Source: an uncultured Clostridia bacterium
GTDB taxonomy: Bacteria; Bacillota; Clostridia; Christensenellales; UBA1242
DNA length: 64,000 bases
NCBI GenBank assembly: GCA_934757845.1
Contig: CAKVLQ010000001.1
Coordinates: 62,001-126,000 of the forward strand
Direction of reading: 5' to 3'
Shown: positions 50,850-59,774 of the stretch, in pieces
Layout of the letters: every line of letters begins with the position of its first letter
Position numbering within the stretch: position 1 is the first letter of the stretch
Notes under the pieces: generated by a model
The model's database searches: none
The model's input: only the letters and a program-made list of their open reading frames with translations
What the model was told of the DNA's origin: nothing
Program-made: the position numbers and the translations under genes

Positions 50850-51674
50850 ATGAATTGGTTTGAAAAATTTATTTATGCGCTTTCTGGTGAAATGCCAACC
50901 CCATCAAATTATGGCTGGTTTCATCTTATGTTTATTGCAATTTTTATTGGGCTAAGTGTTGCAATAGTTTTTGTAACAAAAAAACATAAATCTGAAAAAT
51001 CTTTTAAAATTATTGTTTGGACAAGTTGGGCTATTATGTTTTTGCTTGAAATTTATAAACAACTTGTTTTCAGTTTAAGTGTTGCAGACGGGGTTGCAAC
51101 TTGGAAATATCATTGGTATTCTTTTCCTTATCAACTTTGTTCAACGCCACTTTATGTTTTGCCAATAATTGGTTGCTTAAAAGAAAGTAAATTTCGTGAT
51201 GCACTTATGAGTTTTATTTCTACCTTTGCATTTTTTGGTGGATTGGTTGTTTTTATTTACCCAGGCAATGTTTTTGTTGAAACTATTGGTATAAATTTGC
51301 AAACTATGATTCATCATGGTCTTCAAATATTTATTGGGGTTTATTTTATTTGTTATAATAAGCAAAAAATTGATTTTAAATATTTTTTAAAGGCAATTTA
51401 TGTGTTTTTAGTTTCTCTTTCGCTAGCAATGATTTTGAATTTGCTTGCTCCAACTTTCACAAATCAAACTTTTAATATGTTTTATATAAGTCCTTATTTC
51501 CCAAGTGTTTTGCCACTTTTAGATGTTATTTATGCAAATGTGCCTTATATTTGCTATCTTTTAATTTATATTTTTGGATTTGTGCTTGCTGCATTTATCG
51601 TTCAAGTTGTAACAATGCTTTGCACCGGCAAATTCAAAAAAAAGGAACAAACAAATGAAAAGTCTCAAAATTAG
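50850..51674 (+). CDS. YwaF-like (TIGR02206) membrane protein
   Basis: A 274-residue protein with about seven hydrophobic segments. The motif KYHWYSFPYQLCSTPLY in the third segment is typical of the YwaF/TIGR02206 family of unknown function. A second, more diverged member lies at 61417-62169. TAGGAG precedes the ATG and a TATAAT box lies about 25 bases upstream. It overlaps the next gene by 20 bases, which couples it to a YhhN-like protein; both may act in membrane lipid biology. Confidence 0.85.
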   Translation: MNWFEKFIYALSGEMPTPSNYGWFHLMFIAIFIGLSVAIVFVTKKHKSEKSFKIIVWTSWAIMFLLEIYKQLVFSLSVADGVATWKYHWYSFPYQLCSTPLYVLPIIGCLKESKFRDALMSFISTFAFFGGLVVFIYPGNVFVETIGINLQTMIHHGLQIFIGVYFICYNKQKIDFKYFLKAIYVFLVSLSLAMILNLLAPTFTNQTFNMFYISPYFPSVLPLLDVIYANVPYICYLLIYIFGFVLAAFIVQVVTMLCTGKFKKKEQTNEKSQN

Positions 51675-52344
51675 TTTTTTTGTTTTGTTTGCTATAATTG
51701 AAATTGTTTTTTTGGTTTTGGTTCAAGTTTTAAGGGGAGAGATTATTCCAATAATTGAATATATCAGCATTGCACTTTGTTTTGCGTATAGTTTGATATT
51801 TATAAAATCAAAAAAGTTAAATTTTATAATTTCAATTGCATTAGCCTTCTCGCTTTGTGCAGATGCTTGCCTTGTGCTTGCAAATCCAATAAAACAACTT
51901 TTGGGAACAAGTTTCTTTTTGGTTGCACAAATTGTATATTGTGTTTATATAATTTTAAAAACTCAAAACAAAAAAATAAATGTGGCAAATATTATAGCAA
52001 GAGTTTGTGGCTCGGGATTAATAATTTTGATAACTTATCTTGTGTTAAAACAAAATTTTGACGCATTAAGTGCTGTTTCAATAATATATATCTTTAATTT
52101 GCTATTAAATATTATATTTTCTTTTTTCACTTTTGGTCAAAACAAATGTTTTTCTATTGGGCTTATTTTGTTTTTTGTTTGCGACATTTTTATTGGGCTT
52201 TCTGCCGCAAATGGTGCTTACTTCACAATTTCAAATCAAGCGATAAGTTCTTTTATTAACGGACCGATTGCATGGTTATTTTATATCCCATCACAAACGC
52301 TTTTGGCTTTTGAAACAAGTTGTGATTATAGCAAAAAGTTATAA
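51655..52344 (+). CDS. YhhN/TMEM86-family membrane protein
   Basis: A 229-residue protein with about eight hydrophobic segments. The pattern ALAFSLCADACLVL (family core with a buried Asp), FFVCDIFIGLSAAN (second Asp) and FYIPSQTLLA matches the YhhN/lysoplasmalogenase family, whose vertebrate members cleave the vinyl-ether bond of lysoplasmalogens. Anaerobic Bacillota often contain plasmalogens, so the activity would make sense, but bacterial members are not all proven. AAAGGAA precedes the start, inside the YwaF-like gene. Ends at the bidirectional terminator shared with ssrA. Confidence 0.85.
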   Translation: MKSLKISFFVLFAIIEIVFLVLVQVLRGEIIPIIEYISIALCFAYSLIFIKSKKLNFIISIALAFSLCADACLVLANPIKQLLGTSFFLVAQIVYCVYIILKTQNKKINVANIIARVCGSGLIILITYLVLKQNFDALSAVSIIYIFNLLLNIIFSFFTFGQNKCFSIGLILFFVCDIFIGLSAANGAYFTISNQAISSFINGPIAWLFYIPSQTLLAFETSCDYSKKL

Positions 52345-52362
52345 AAAAACAAAAATTGTAAA

Positions 52363-52398
52363 ATAAAAAAGAAAGTCTAACTTGACTTTCTTTTTTAT
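52363..52398. terminator. Bidirectional terminator between the YhhN-like gene and ssrA
   Basis: AAAAAAGAAAGTC pairs with GACTTTCTTTTTT, seven-base loop. Confidence 0.85.
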
Positions 52399-52399
52399 T

Positions 52400-52741
52400 T
52401 GGTGGAGACGACGGGAGTTGAACCCGTGTCCGAACAAACGATATAAAATATTTCTACATACTTATAAAATTTTTGTTTTTGTTGTGTTTGATAAATTTTC
52501 AAAAACAAACATAACTTGCCAAAAGTGAAGAAAACAAACTTGGCAATTTGTTTAATTTACCACAATAAATTGAAACTTTATTAAACTTTTGTGGGAAATT
52601 TAATAAAATTACTGCTTAAAATTAGCAAGCAGCGGCTTTTAAATTATTATTTGCGTTTATTTTTTTTGCCTTATTTGTGTGAACTGCCTCACAGTATGCT
52701 TAACTTTACTCTGCTTTGTCCGTCGAAACCAAATCGTCCCC
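52400..52741 (-). ncRNA. ssrA: Transfer-messenger RNA (tmRNA)
   Basis: The 342-nt RNA rescues stalled ribosomes with SmpB. Its tRNA-like ends pair GGGGACG with CGTCTCC, then A and an encoded CCA; the 5' domain reads GGTTTCGACGG and the T loop TTCAACT, all diagnostic. The internal frame GCA AAT AAT AAT TTA AAA GCC GCT GCT TGC TAA gives the tag ANNNLKAAAC. It ends in Cys, whereas common tags end ALAA, LAA or VAA. A canonical promoter and a terminator flank it. smpB lies about 7.4 kb away. Confidence 0.97.
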
Positions 52742-52752
52742 AAAACAAAATA

Positions 52753-52781
52753 ATTATATGACTTATTTTTAAAAAAGTCAA
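52753..52781 (-). promoter_or_regulatory. Promoter of ssrA
   Basis: On the minus strand TTGACT (52776-52781) and TATAAT (52753-52758), 17-bp spacer, 11 bases before the mature 5' end. Confidence 0.85.
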
Positions 52782-52807
52782 CATAATTATTTTGTTATAC
52801 TTTAATT

Positions 52808-53572
52808 TTAATCAACTTTAACTTTAAATTCAACTTCTATTGTGTCGCCAGCGTTAAGGTTGTTAAGTTCAAAACCTGTTTCAGGATTATAACCATCTTT
52901 TTCTACGCCATCAATTTTAACACTATTTTCAACAAATGTAGTGCCTGTTGGGATTGCGTCTTTAAACATAACATTTGTGTTAACAACTGTTCCTTGATTA
53001 GAAACCGAAATTGTATAAGTTATTTCATCTCCAGTTTTAACGGCAGTTGTGTTTGCTGTTTTTGTTAAAGTTATTTCATTATCCAAAATTTGCACACTTG
53101 CTTCGTTTGATTGAATATCAAAGTTTTTTGAATCGGCAGAAAGCGTAACCATTGTGTTTGAAGTTATATCATTTTGATTTGGATATTTGTTTACTAAAAT
53201 ATCATAAGTCATGTCAAATTCACCACCCATAGGACCTATTGTTGTTTCAAAGTCGAAACCTGTTATTGGATTATAATCAGGATAAGATTGAGAACCAATT
53301 TTTAAAGTTTCTTCAACAAAAGTTGCATCTTCACTTAAAGTGTCTTTTATGTGAATATCAGATATGCTAATGTTTGTGTTATTTGTTACAGTTGTGGTTA
53401 CTGTTATTGTTTCGCTGGCAATAACCCAATTTTTTGGAAAAGTTTTTTTAACCACAAAGTCGGTGTCCATATTATTTATCACAAAAGTGTTACTTTTTGT
53501 TGAAACATCAACTTGTTGACCGCCATCATCTGACACTTTTGAAGTTAACTCTGCTGTGTTATAAATTGCCAT
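52808..53572 (-). CDS. DUF11-repeat protein without signal peptide
   Basis: A 254-residue protein. The ATG at 53572 follows GGAGG and is preferred over an upstream frame extension. After an Asn/Thr-rich N-terminus (AIYNTAELTSKVSDDGGQQ), two DUF11-type beta repeats are recognisable by VTNNTNISISDIHIKDTL with GSQSYPDYNPITGF, and SNQGTVVNTNVMFKDAIP with GVEKDGYNPETGF. Such repeats form surface or fibre proteins, with isopeptide or adhesive roles in some. No signal peptide, anchor or sorting motif is seen. A spore-coat or exosporium role, as for the nearby collagen-like proteins, would explain this; that is inference. Confidence 0.82.
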   Translation of the reverse strand: MAIYNTAELTSKVSDDGGQQVDVSTKSNTFVINNMDTDFVVKKTFPKNWVIASETITVTTTVTNNTNISISDIHIKDTLSEDATFVEETLKIGSQSYPDYNPITGFDFETTIGPMGGEFDMTYDILVNKYPNQNDITSNTMVTLSADSKNFDIQSNEASVQILDNEITLTKTANTTAVKTGDEITYTISVSNQGTVVNTNVMFKDAIPTGTTFVENSVKIDGVEKDGYNPETGFELNNLNAGDTIEVEFKVKVD

Positions 53573-53762
53573 AATGTCCTCCACAAGCAGTTTATTCAAA
53601 AAAATAAAAATGCGTTAATTTTTTTAGTTTTTTTTACTTTTTTTTGATAAAATTTTTAAATTTTTGTTAAAAATTAAATTAAATTTAAAAATTAAACAAA
53701 AAAGAGTTATATTGTTGACAAAACAAATTTTATAACCTATAATTAAAAATAAGGAGAATATT

Positions 53763-54605
53763 ATGAAAGCAGGAAAATATATTGCATTATTTATGTGCTG
53801 TTTGGTTTTGTTCCTTGGTTGTGCCTATATTTTTGTGTGGAGCAAAAACGATGGCGACAATGGAAACGGAAACACTCAATCAGCAAATTGGTATGATTTG
53901 CAAACTTGTGAAGTATCAGACCCACAAACAACAAGTGATTATTCATCAATTCTATCATTCGTTAATAGTTTAAAATATACTAATAACACAGTTTACAAAT
54001 ACACAGAAAGATATGTGTCTTATTCAAACAACAAAGTTAACACATTAAGCGTTTTGTTCAAAACAAACGATGATGAACAACAAATCAAAAATTCAATTTT
54101 GGCACGAATTGAACAAACAAAAATTGGTGTAACAAATCCAGTTGCAGCAAACAGAACATCTATTGTTATTAACACACAAGTTATCAACAATCAACGAAAT
54201 GTTCTAATTTCAAAAAATGGAGTTTCAACTTATTTTGCAACAGAAGCAGAATTTAAGAGTTCAGAAAATGGAAGCGATGGAAATATTTCATCATTATTCC
54301 GTTCAGTGGCAGAAGATTTTGAAGGCTTGAATAATAGTAGTGCATGCTATGACAAATTTATAATTGTTGCATGTCTTGATGAATATTTTAATAATTCATC
54401 AGCAACAACATATAAATATGCTGAAGCCAATGGAACTGTTAAAGCACTTGTATACACTGAAAATGAATATATGTTTATTGAATCAATAAACGGCGAAATT
54501 TCAAAACTTGTTCTTGACACAAAAGATAACTACGTGTGCGTTGCGAAATATGCAGAAAGCATTCCTTATGCAAGTGATGTTGAAGCATTCAAAAAAGCAA
54601 AATAA
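53763..54605 (+). CDS. Hypothetical exported or lipid-anchored protein
   Basis: A 280-residue protein with an N-terminal hydrophobic segment (about residues 7-27). It contains LFLGC, a possible lipobox, but VWSKN follows closely and a plain membrane anchor is equally likely. A Gly/Asn/Asp linker leads to an Asn/Ser-rich alpha/beta region with no recognised domain. Two cysteines in the ectodomain (about residues 198 and 206) could form a disulphide. AAGGAG precedes the start and a terminator follows, so it is a single-gene unit. Confidence 0.75.
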   Translation: MKAGKYIALFMCCLVLFLGCAYIFVWSKNDGDNGNGNTQSANWYDLQTCEVSDPQTTSDYSSILSFVNSLKYTNNTVYKYTERYVSYSNNKVNTLSVLFKTNDDEQQIKNSILARIEQTKIGVTNPVAANRTSIVINTQVINNQRNVLISKNGVSTYFATEAEFKSSENGSDGNISSLFRSVAEDFEGLNNSSACYDKFIIVACLDEYFNNSSATTYKYAEANGTVKALVYTENEYMFIESINGEISKLVLDTKDNYVCVAKYAESIPYASDVEAFKKAK

Positions 54606-54607
54606 AA

Positions 54608-54638
54608 TAAAAGCCTTTCTTAAAGAAAGGTTTTTTTA
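54608..54638 (+). terminator. Terminator after the hypothetical exported protein
   Basis: GCCTTTCT pairs with AGAAAGGT around TAA, with A4 before and T7 after. Confidence 0.85.
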
Positions 54639-54708
54639 TGCAAAAAATTTGCTTTTGCTATTCAAAATCACTTATTTTTATGATATAATAAAAAAATAAG
54701 GAGAAAAA

Positions 54709-55599
54709 ATGAAAACAAAAAGAAATTCGGTTTTGGAAATTTTAAGACTGTTGGCATCTTTGTGGGTTATGAATTATCATGGCATAAGTTTGCTATCAAA
54801 CACCGATTTATTTTCTAATGGAAGAATTGCTGTTGATTTCTTTTTTGTTTTAAGTGGTTTTTTCTTTTTAAATGGTATTTTAAAAGAAATAAAAACAAAC
54901 AATTTGTTTAAAGACACTGCCAAATTTGTTTGGAAAAGATTTAAGCCTTTAATGTTCACTTTTTGTTTTTGTATGATTTTTTCTTTAATTTATTTTATTG
55001 CAAATTATAAAGGCTTTTTAATTGATGATTTGTGGGGATATTTGTGGTATGTTCCTCATTTGATGTTGGTTTTTGCAGTTTATTATATTCTTAACAGAGC
55101 AATTAAAAACAAAAAAATTTTTAATATTATAACATTTGTGATTGTTTTAATCTGTTACACATTAATTTTAACAAATGTTACAAATTTTGGACTTTATCGT
55201 GGTTTTGCGGGTGTTGGAATGGGCATTTTGATTTCACAAATTCCAACTTTAAAAAATGAAAACACAAAAAAAGTTATTCCAAGTGTTATGTTTTCTTTGA
55301 TATTTATTAGCATAATAAGCCTTGTTATGTTTTGCCCAATAGCAATTCAAGACCCACTTTGCTTAATCATTTTATTTCCAGCATTAATTTATTTTGCAAA
55401 TCAAATTAATTTTTCAAATTATTATATTAACAAAATTTGTTCAATAAGTTTTGGACTTTATTGCTATCAAACGGTAACAAGAGTTTTGGTTAATTTTAAT
55501 TTGGTAACAAATAAATGTCAACTATTTTTTATAGTTGTGATTTTGGCAATTTTGGATAGATTTTTGGTTAAATTTGTTTATAAAAAAAAGAGCGCTTAA
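54709..55599 (+). CDS. Acyltransferase 3 family membrane protein
   Basis: A 296-residue membrane protein with about nine hydrophobic segments. Family motifs are EILRLLASLWVMNYHG (conserved Arg and catalytic His) and AVDFFFVLSGFFF. OafA-like enzymes move acetyl or other acyl groups onto cell-surface sugars. It is somewhat shorter than the common 340-380 residues and lacks an extracytoplasmic SGNH domain. AAGGAG precedes the start and a TATAAT box lies about 20 bases upstream. Neighbouring surface lipoproteins give no clear substrate. Confidence 0.9.
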   Translation: MKTKRNSVLEILRLLASLWVMNYHGISLLSNTDLFSNGRIAVDFFFVLSGFFFLNGILKEIKTNNLFKDTAKFVWKRFKPLMFTFCFCMIFSLIYFIANYKGFLIDDLWGYLWYVPHLMLVFAVYYILNRAIKNKKIFNIITFVIVLICYTLILTNVTNFGLYRGFAGVGMGILISQIPTLKNENTKKVIPSVMFSLIFISIISLVMFCPIAIQDPLCLIILFPALIYFANQINFSNYYINKICSISFGLYCYQTVTRVLVNFNLVTNKCQLFFIVVILAILDRFLVKFVYKKKSA

Positions 55600-55677
55600 A
55601 AATGCGGTAAAATTGTTATTATTTTGATTTAATTATGCTATAATATTTTTAGAAAAACTATTTAAAGGTGGAATTTT

Positions 55678-57966
55678 ATGATAAAAAACAAAACGAAATT
55701 TTTATTTATTTTTATGCTTTTGTTAATTCTTCCAATATGTTTTATTTTTTCGGCGTGCAAAGAAGATAAAACAGTTGAAAGATTATATGCAGAATTTAAT
55801 CCAGACCTTGAAGTTCAAGAATTGGAAAACACAGTTTTAATAAACAAAACTTATGGCAACACAGAATATCTTGCAAGTTTAAAAGTGTTTGCAAGATATA
55901 CAGACAGCACTTCTAAAGAATTAAGCCAAGAAGAGTATAGTTTAGACATTACATATATGCCACTAGACTATAATGAACCAAGCAGTCAAAAAACTTATGC
56001 GGAATATTGTGAAAAGGTTGAAGATTCAAATTTAGATGCGGGAACTTGGGAACTTGATTTTGAATTTTCACAACACTTATTAAAAATTTCAATCTATGTT
56101 GAAAGAGTAGATAGTCAAGAAATCTATTTTGTGGACATAACAGACAAAACAAATCATAACTTGTTTGTTAACACGCTTTATTATGGAGCAAAATCAGAAA
56201 ATGCTTATGAAATTAAAGTTGTTGATTATGAAATGAATGAACTTTCAGAAAATTTGTATGATAAAACACTTTATGTTTTAACCGATAGCGAAACTTATGA
56301 CCCTAACATAACTCCAAAACAATATTACGATATGGGAAAATTAAGTTACTTTCATTTGACAAGCAATGAAACAAAGCCGGGGAATTATTGGGTTTGTTTG
56401 AAGGTGAATGCGTTTGGAAATTACAATCAAAAATTCACTTGTTTTACTTATCTTAAAGTTTTAAAATCAAAATTTGAAATTGATTCACAAAATCTAACTT
56501 TAAATTATTCTTTTGACACTTCAAACAAAAAAATTGAAAATCTAACTTTTGAAGATATGCAAACGAACAATGGTTTTGGCAGTTCAGTTAGTTTTTCTGG
56601 CGGAAAATTAATTTTGAATAGTGATGGCGACCAAACTAATAATAATATTTTGGATAGTTCAAACAAATTAACAAGTGAAGAAATAATATCAAACTTTTCT
56701 AATCTTGGAAGTTTTGTTCCCGTAAATGCTAACGCACAATATAATGCAATCGATAATAATGCAAAAGTAATGTTTAAGTTTGTGCCTTCAAATGAAGAAT
56801 ATTTTTTAGGAAAGCCTTATTCATTTTTCTTTGATGAATCAGAACCTTTTGAAGTAACACTCAACATTTCAAAAGGAAAAGTTTATGTTCCTTATGTTGG
56901 AAATGGTTTTGGAGTTTATGATGCTAATAATGAAACTTATTTAAACCACAAAGTTGGGTTATATAATCAATTTATTGATATAAGATATTTTGCAAGCGAA
57001 AATAATGTTTATGATATTCAAACAAATGCAACAAAACAAAATTCAAGCGAACAAGGCGAAATAACAAATTCGTTTTTCACAAATTCAGCAGGCAATTTTT
57101 ATGCAAAATTTGTTTTAAAAAATGCAAATTTTGAATGGTTAACAACCGAAGCAAAAACTGATAATTATGCCTATACTCGTCAAATTGTGCAAACTGACCA
57201 AACTCAAAACGGATATGTTTTGTTTAATTGGACAATAGAAAAAGCGGATATTCAAGATTTGTTTTCTGCTTCTTATGAAAAAATTCAAAATGCAAATTTC
57301 GATAATCAAACAAATGTTTGTTTTGATAGTAGTGGCGTTGCTAATTTAAGATTTGGAAATTATGATTGTGATAATCTTTTAAGTGGAATTAATTTGAATT
57401 GGGAAGTTTTGCCACAAAATTATAATATTGAAAATGTTGGTCAAAGCACGGCAACAGGGGCAATAGAAACCCTTGACGGAAAAGAAAATAATTCAAGATT
57501 TAAAAAATTTGTTTTGAATTGTGAAGGTGTTGATAAAGATTTATCAATTTTCATTGCTTTTCATATTTCTTCAAACGGAAATGAAAATCTAAACGCTTTT
57601 GATGAATATATTTTATTGCAATTTGATAAATTTGATTGCAGCACAGAAGATGATGTTGTTCAAACTATGAAAATTGATACCGAAAACGGAACTTTTGTGT
57701 TTTATTATAAGGTTATAGATAGTGGCACAACGATTGAAGAAGTTATAAATAATCTTCCACAAAATCTTGGAACTTTTGAACTTAAAAATCATGATAACAC
57801 CGAAATTGAAGATATGTCTAAACCTATTTCAAACAAAGATTCGTTTGTTTTATATTTCAATTCAAACACTTGTTATGCAAAAAGTTTAACAGATTCAAAT
57901 GCAATTTATTTAACTTTTTTCTTCCAAACTCCATCGCAAAGCGATTTTAATGTTCCAAGTTTTTAA
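55678..57966 (+). CDS. Large lipoprotein of unknown function
   Basis: A 762-residue protein with a lipoprotein signal (LPICFIFSAC, lipidated Cys about residue 27). The ectodomain is Asn/Ser/Glu-rich and beta-dominated, without clear internal repeats; segments such as SYSLDITYMPLDY and NAQYNAIDNNAKVMFKFVPS suggest several Ig-like modules. No catalytic motif found. A good AAAGGTGG site and a TATAAT-type promoter precede it. It is one of several large lipoproteins in this half of the window and is probably a surface protein. Confidence 0.8.
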   Translation: MIKNKTKFLFIFMLLLILPICFIFSACKEDKTVERLYAEFNPDLEVQELENTVLINKTYGNTEYLASLKVFARYTDSTSKELSQEEYSLDITYMPLDYNEPSSQKTYAEYCEKVEDSNLDAGTWELDFEFSQHLLKISIYVERVDSQEIYFVDITDKTNHNLFVNTLYYGAKSENAYEIKVVDYEMNELSENLYDKTLYVLTDSETYDPNITPKQYYDMGKLSYFHLTSNETKPGNYWVCLKVNAFGNYNQKFTCFTYLKVLKSKFEIDSQNLTLNYSFDTSNKKIENLTFEDMQTNNGFGSSVSFSGGKLILNSDGDQTNNNILDSSNKLTSEEIISNFSNLGSFVPVNANAQYNAIDNNAKVMFKFVPSNEEYFLGKPYSFFFDESEPFEVTLNISKGKVYVPYVGNGFGVYDANNETYLNHKVGLYNQFIDIRYFASENNVYDIQTNATKQNSSEQGEITNSFFTNSAGNFYAKFVLKNANFEWLTTEAKTDNYAYTRQIVQTDQTQNGYVLFNWTIEKADIQDLFSASYEKIQNANFDNQTNVCFDSSGVANLRFGNYDCDNLLSGINLNWEVLPQNYNIENVGQSTATGAIETLDGKENNSRFKKFVLNCEGVDKDLSIFIAFHISSNGNENLNAFDEYILLQFDKFDCSTEDDVVQTMKIDTENGTFVFYYKVIDSGTTIEEVINNLPQNLGTFELKNHDNTEIEDMSKPISNKDSFVLYFNSNTCYAKSLTDSNAIYLTFFFQTPSQSDFNVPSF

Positions 57967-57974
57967 TAATAATT

Positions 57975-58008
57975 AAAAAAAAGAGATGAATTTCATCTCT
58001 TTTTTATT
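57975..58008. terminator. Bidirectional terminator
   Basis: AAAAAGAGATGA pairs with TCATCTCTTTTT between convergent genes, overlapping the end of the cyclo-ligase gene. Confidence 0.82.
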
Positions 58009-58541
58009 TCAATAGTTCGCTTGTCTGAAACTATATAGTTCATATTAATATCAAAACTTTCGGTTTTAATAAAATCAACAATTTGATTGTCAAAACATAT
58101 TGCAACTTTTTTTGCAATTTTGCTTTTTAAAAATTTGTCATAATATCCACCACCATAGCCAAGTCGTTCGCCATTCAAACTTACGGCAAGGCAAGGAATA
58201 ATGGCAACAAAATTGTCTATTTCTTCACTTTTGCCAATAGGCTCAAAAATTCCAAACTTGCTTTTTTGAAATTTTGAATTTTTGTTAATTTCTATTGCCA
58301 CCATTTCACTTTGTTCAACTTTTGGGACATATACTTGTTTTCCACATTCTAGCAAAAAGTCAATTATTTTTTGAGTTTTAACTTCACTTGAAAAACTTAA
58401 ATAAACAAAATAAATTTTTTCTTTAAAACTCTTAATCAAATTTTGAAGATTAAAAAATATTTCATCACTTTTTTCGTCAATTTCAATCAAAGAAAGGGAA
58501 TTTCGGTATTCCTTCATTTTTTGTCTTAAAAGTTGTTTCAT
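57993..58541 (-). CDS. 5-formyltetrahydrofolate cyclo-ligase family protein
   Basis: A 182-residue cytoplasmic enzyme that turns 5-formyltetrahydrofolate into 5,10-methenyltetrahydrofolate with ATP. Features are the N-terminal KQLLRQKMKEYRNSL, the central YVPKVEQSEM, and the diagnostic RLGYGGGYYDKFL with the glycine-rich nucleotide loop. Length is typical. No folate genes adjoin. The start has no clear ribosome binding site, and the upstream region is AT-rich with possible -10 boxes close to the ATG. Confidence 0.94.
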   Translation of the reverse strand: MKQLLRQKMKEYRNSLSLIEIDEKSDEIFFNLQNLIKSFKEKIYFVYLSFSSEVKTQKIIDFLLECGKQVYVPKVEQSEMVAIEINKNSKFQKSKFGIFEPIGKSEEIDNFVAIIPCLAVSLNGERLGYGGGYYDKFLKSKIAKKVAICFDNQIVDFIKTESFDINMNYIVSDKRTIEIKKR

Positions 58542-58666
58542 ATAAAAATAATAATAGAAAAATAAAAAAAATCAAAGCAAAATAGCAAAAAGTTTTTAGA
58601 AGTCAAATTTTTTTAATTAACAAAAAAACCTTAAAAAACATAATAATGTTTTGTAGGAGTGAAACT

Positions 58667-59608
58667 ATGATAAACAGAAAAAGATGCGGAATTGAAAATC
58701 AAAAAAATATTTGCAAAACAAATTTGCAACCTTTTGGTTGCGGTGGCAGGCAAAAACAGATTATAATTACTGGTCCAACAGGTCCAAGGGGATTTAGGGG
58801 AATAACTGGCCCAACAGGTCCAGCCAACGGCGAAGTTATTGCTAGGCAAACAATTACGGTTACAGAAAATGAGCCAGCAAATGTTGTTTCAACCACTGTT
58901 GGAAACAAAACTTATCTTGATTTTTATATTCCAAAAGGAAAAGATGGAACAACAGATACTATAAAGGCAGGGAATGTTGAAACAATTAATGCAACTGAAA
59001 AAGCCGAAGTTAATGACAGGATTGAAAACAACACTCATTATTTTGATTTTAAGTTGCCAAGGGGTTTTGATGGCGAAAAAGGCGAAGGTGAACAAATTTC
59101 AATAGATTGTGTAACCACAGTTGATTTCAATGAGCCAGCCCGAGTTGAAGACAATTTTGAAAATAATGTTCACAATTTGTCTTTCTTTATTCCAAGGGGA
59201 GCACCTTATCTTAACAGCAAAACGATTGTGAGTATGAATAAAAACTCAAATCAAATTATTGACACCGTGAACACACTAATTGAATTTGAAGATTCAAAAA
59301 ATATTGAAAACGCAAATGTATCAAACACTTCTTGCGAAGTTTTGGTGCAAGGACTTTATAAAGTTGATGTTGGTGTGATGCTAAAAGTTAATCAACCAGT
59401 TCAAATTTCACTTTGCAATAATGATGAACCTATTGCTTATGGAACTTTGCATTTTGATGCAAACACTTCTTATGTGGGTAAATCATTTGTCTTGAATTTG
59501 CAGGTTAATGATAAGATTAGTTTAAAAGTAACAAGTTTAACGGCGGGATTTAATTTTGCAAAAGATATATCGTTTGCTTATTTTAATATAACTCCAATAC
59601 CTTACTAA
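58667..59608 (+). CDS. Collagen-like protein, BclA type (shorter)
   Basis: The ATG at 58667 follows TAGGAG by seven bases and is preferred to an ATG 21 bases upstream. The 313-residue product has a basic, Cys-containing head, a short Gly-X-Y run (GPTGPRGFRGITGPTGPAN, about residues 34-52), then three beta modules of about 45 residues. These end in YLDFYIPKG, YFDFKLPRG and NLSFFIPRG, with short Gly-X-Y pieces between. A C-terminal jelly-roll-like domain (about 190-313) resembles BclA/C1q tails. No signal peptide. Similar proteins form hair-like filaments on spores. Confidence 0.87.
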   Translation: MINRKRCGIENQKNICKTNLQPFGCGGRQKQIIITGPTGPRGFRGITGPTGPANGEVIARQTITVTENEPANVVSTTVGNKTYLDFYIPKGKDGTTDTIKAGNVETINATEKAEVNDRIENNTHYFDFKLPRGFDGEKGEGEQISIDCVTTVDFNEPARVEDNFENNVHNLSFFIPRGAPYLNSKTIVSMNKNSNQIIDTVNTLIEFEDSKNIENANVSNTSCEVLVQGLYKVDVGVMLKVNQPVQISLCNNDEPIAYGTLHFDANTSYVGKSFVLNLQVNDKISLKVTSLTAGFNFAKDISFAYFNITPIPY

Positions 59609-59631
59609 AAAAAATTTAACAAAAAAACTTT

Positions 59632-59661
59632 AAAGAACTCTTAATTATAAGGGTTCTTTTA
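59632..59661 (+). terminator. Terminator after the shorter collagen-like gene
   Basis: AAAGAACTCTT pairs with AAGGGTTCTTT (one G:U) across six bases, followed by T's. Confidence 0.65.
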
Positions 59662-59774
59662 TTAAATTAAAATATTACTTTTTATGGTAAAAGTAAATTT
59701 TTGTGGTTATTTTAACATAATTTTTTATAAAAAAATATAATAAATTAGAGATTTATCTTTTTTAGGAGAAAATT

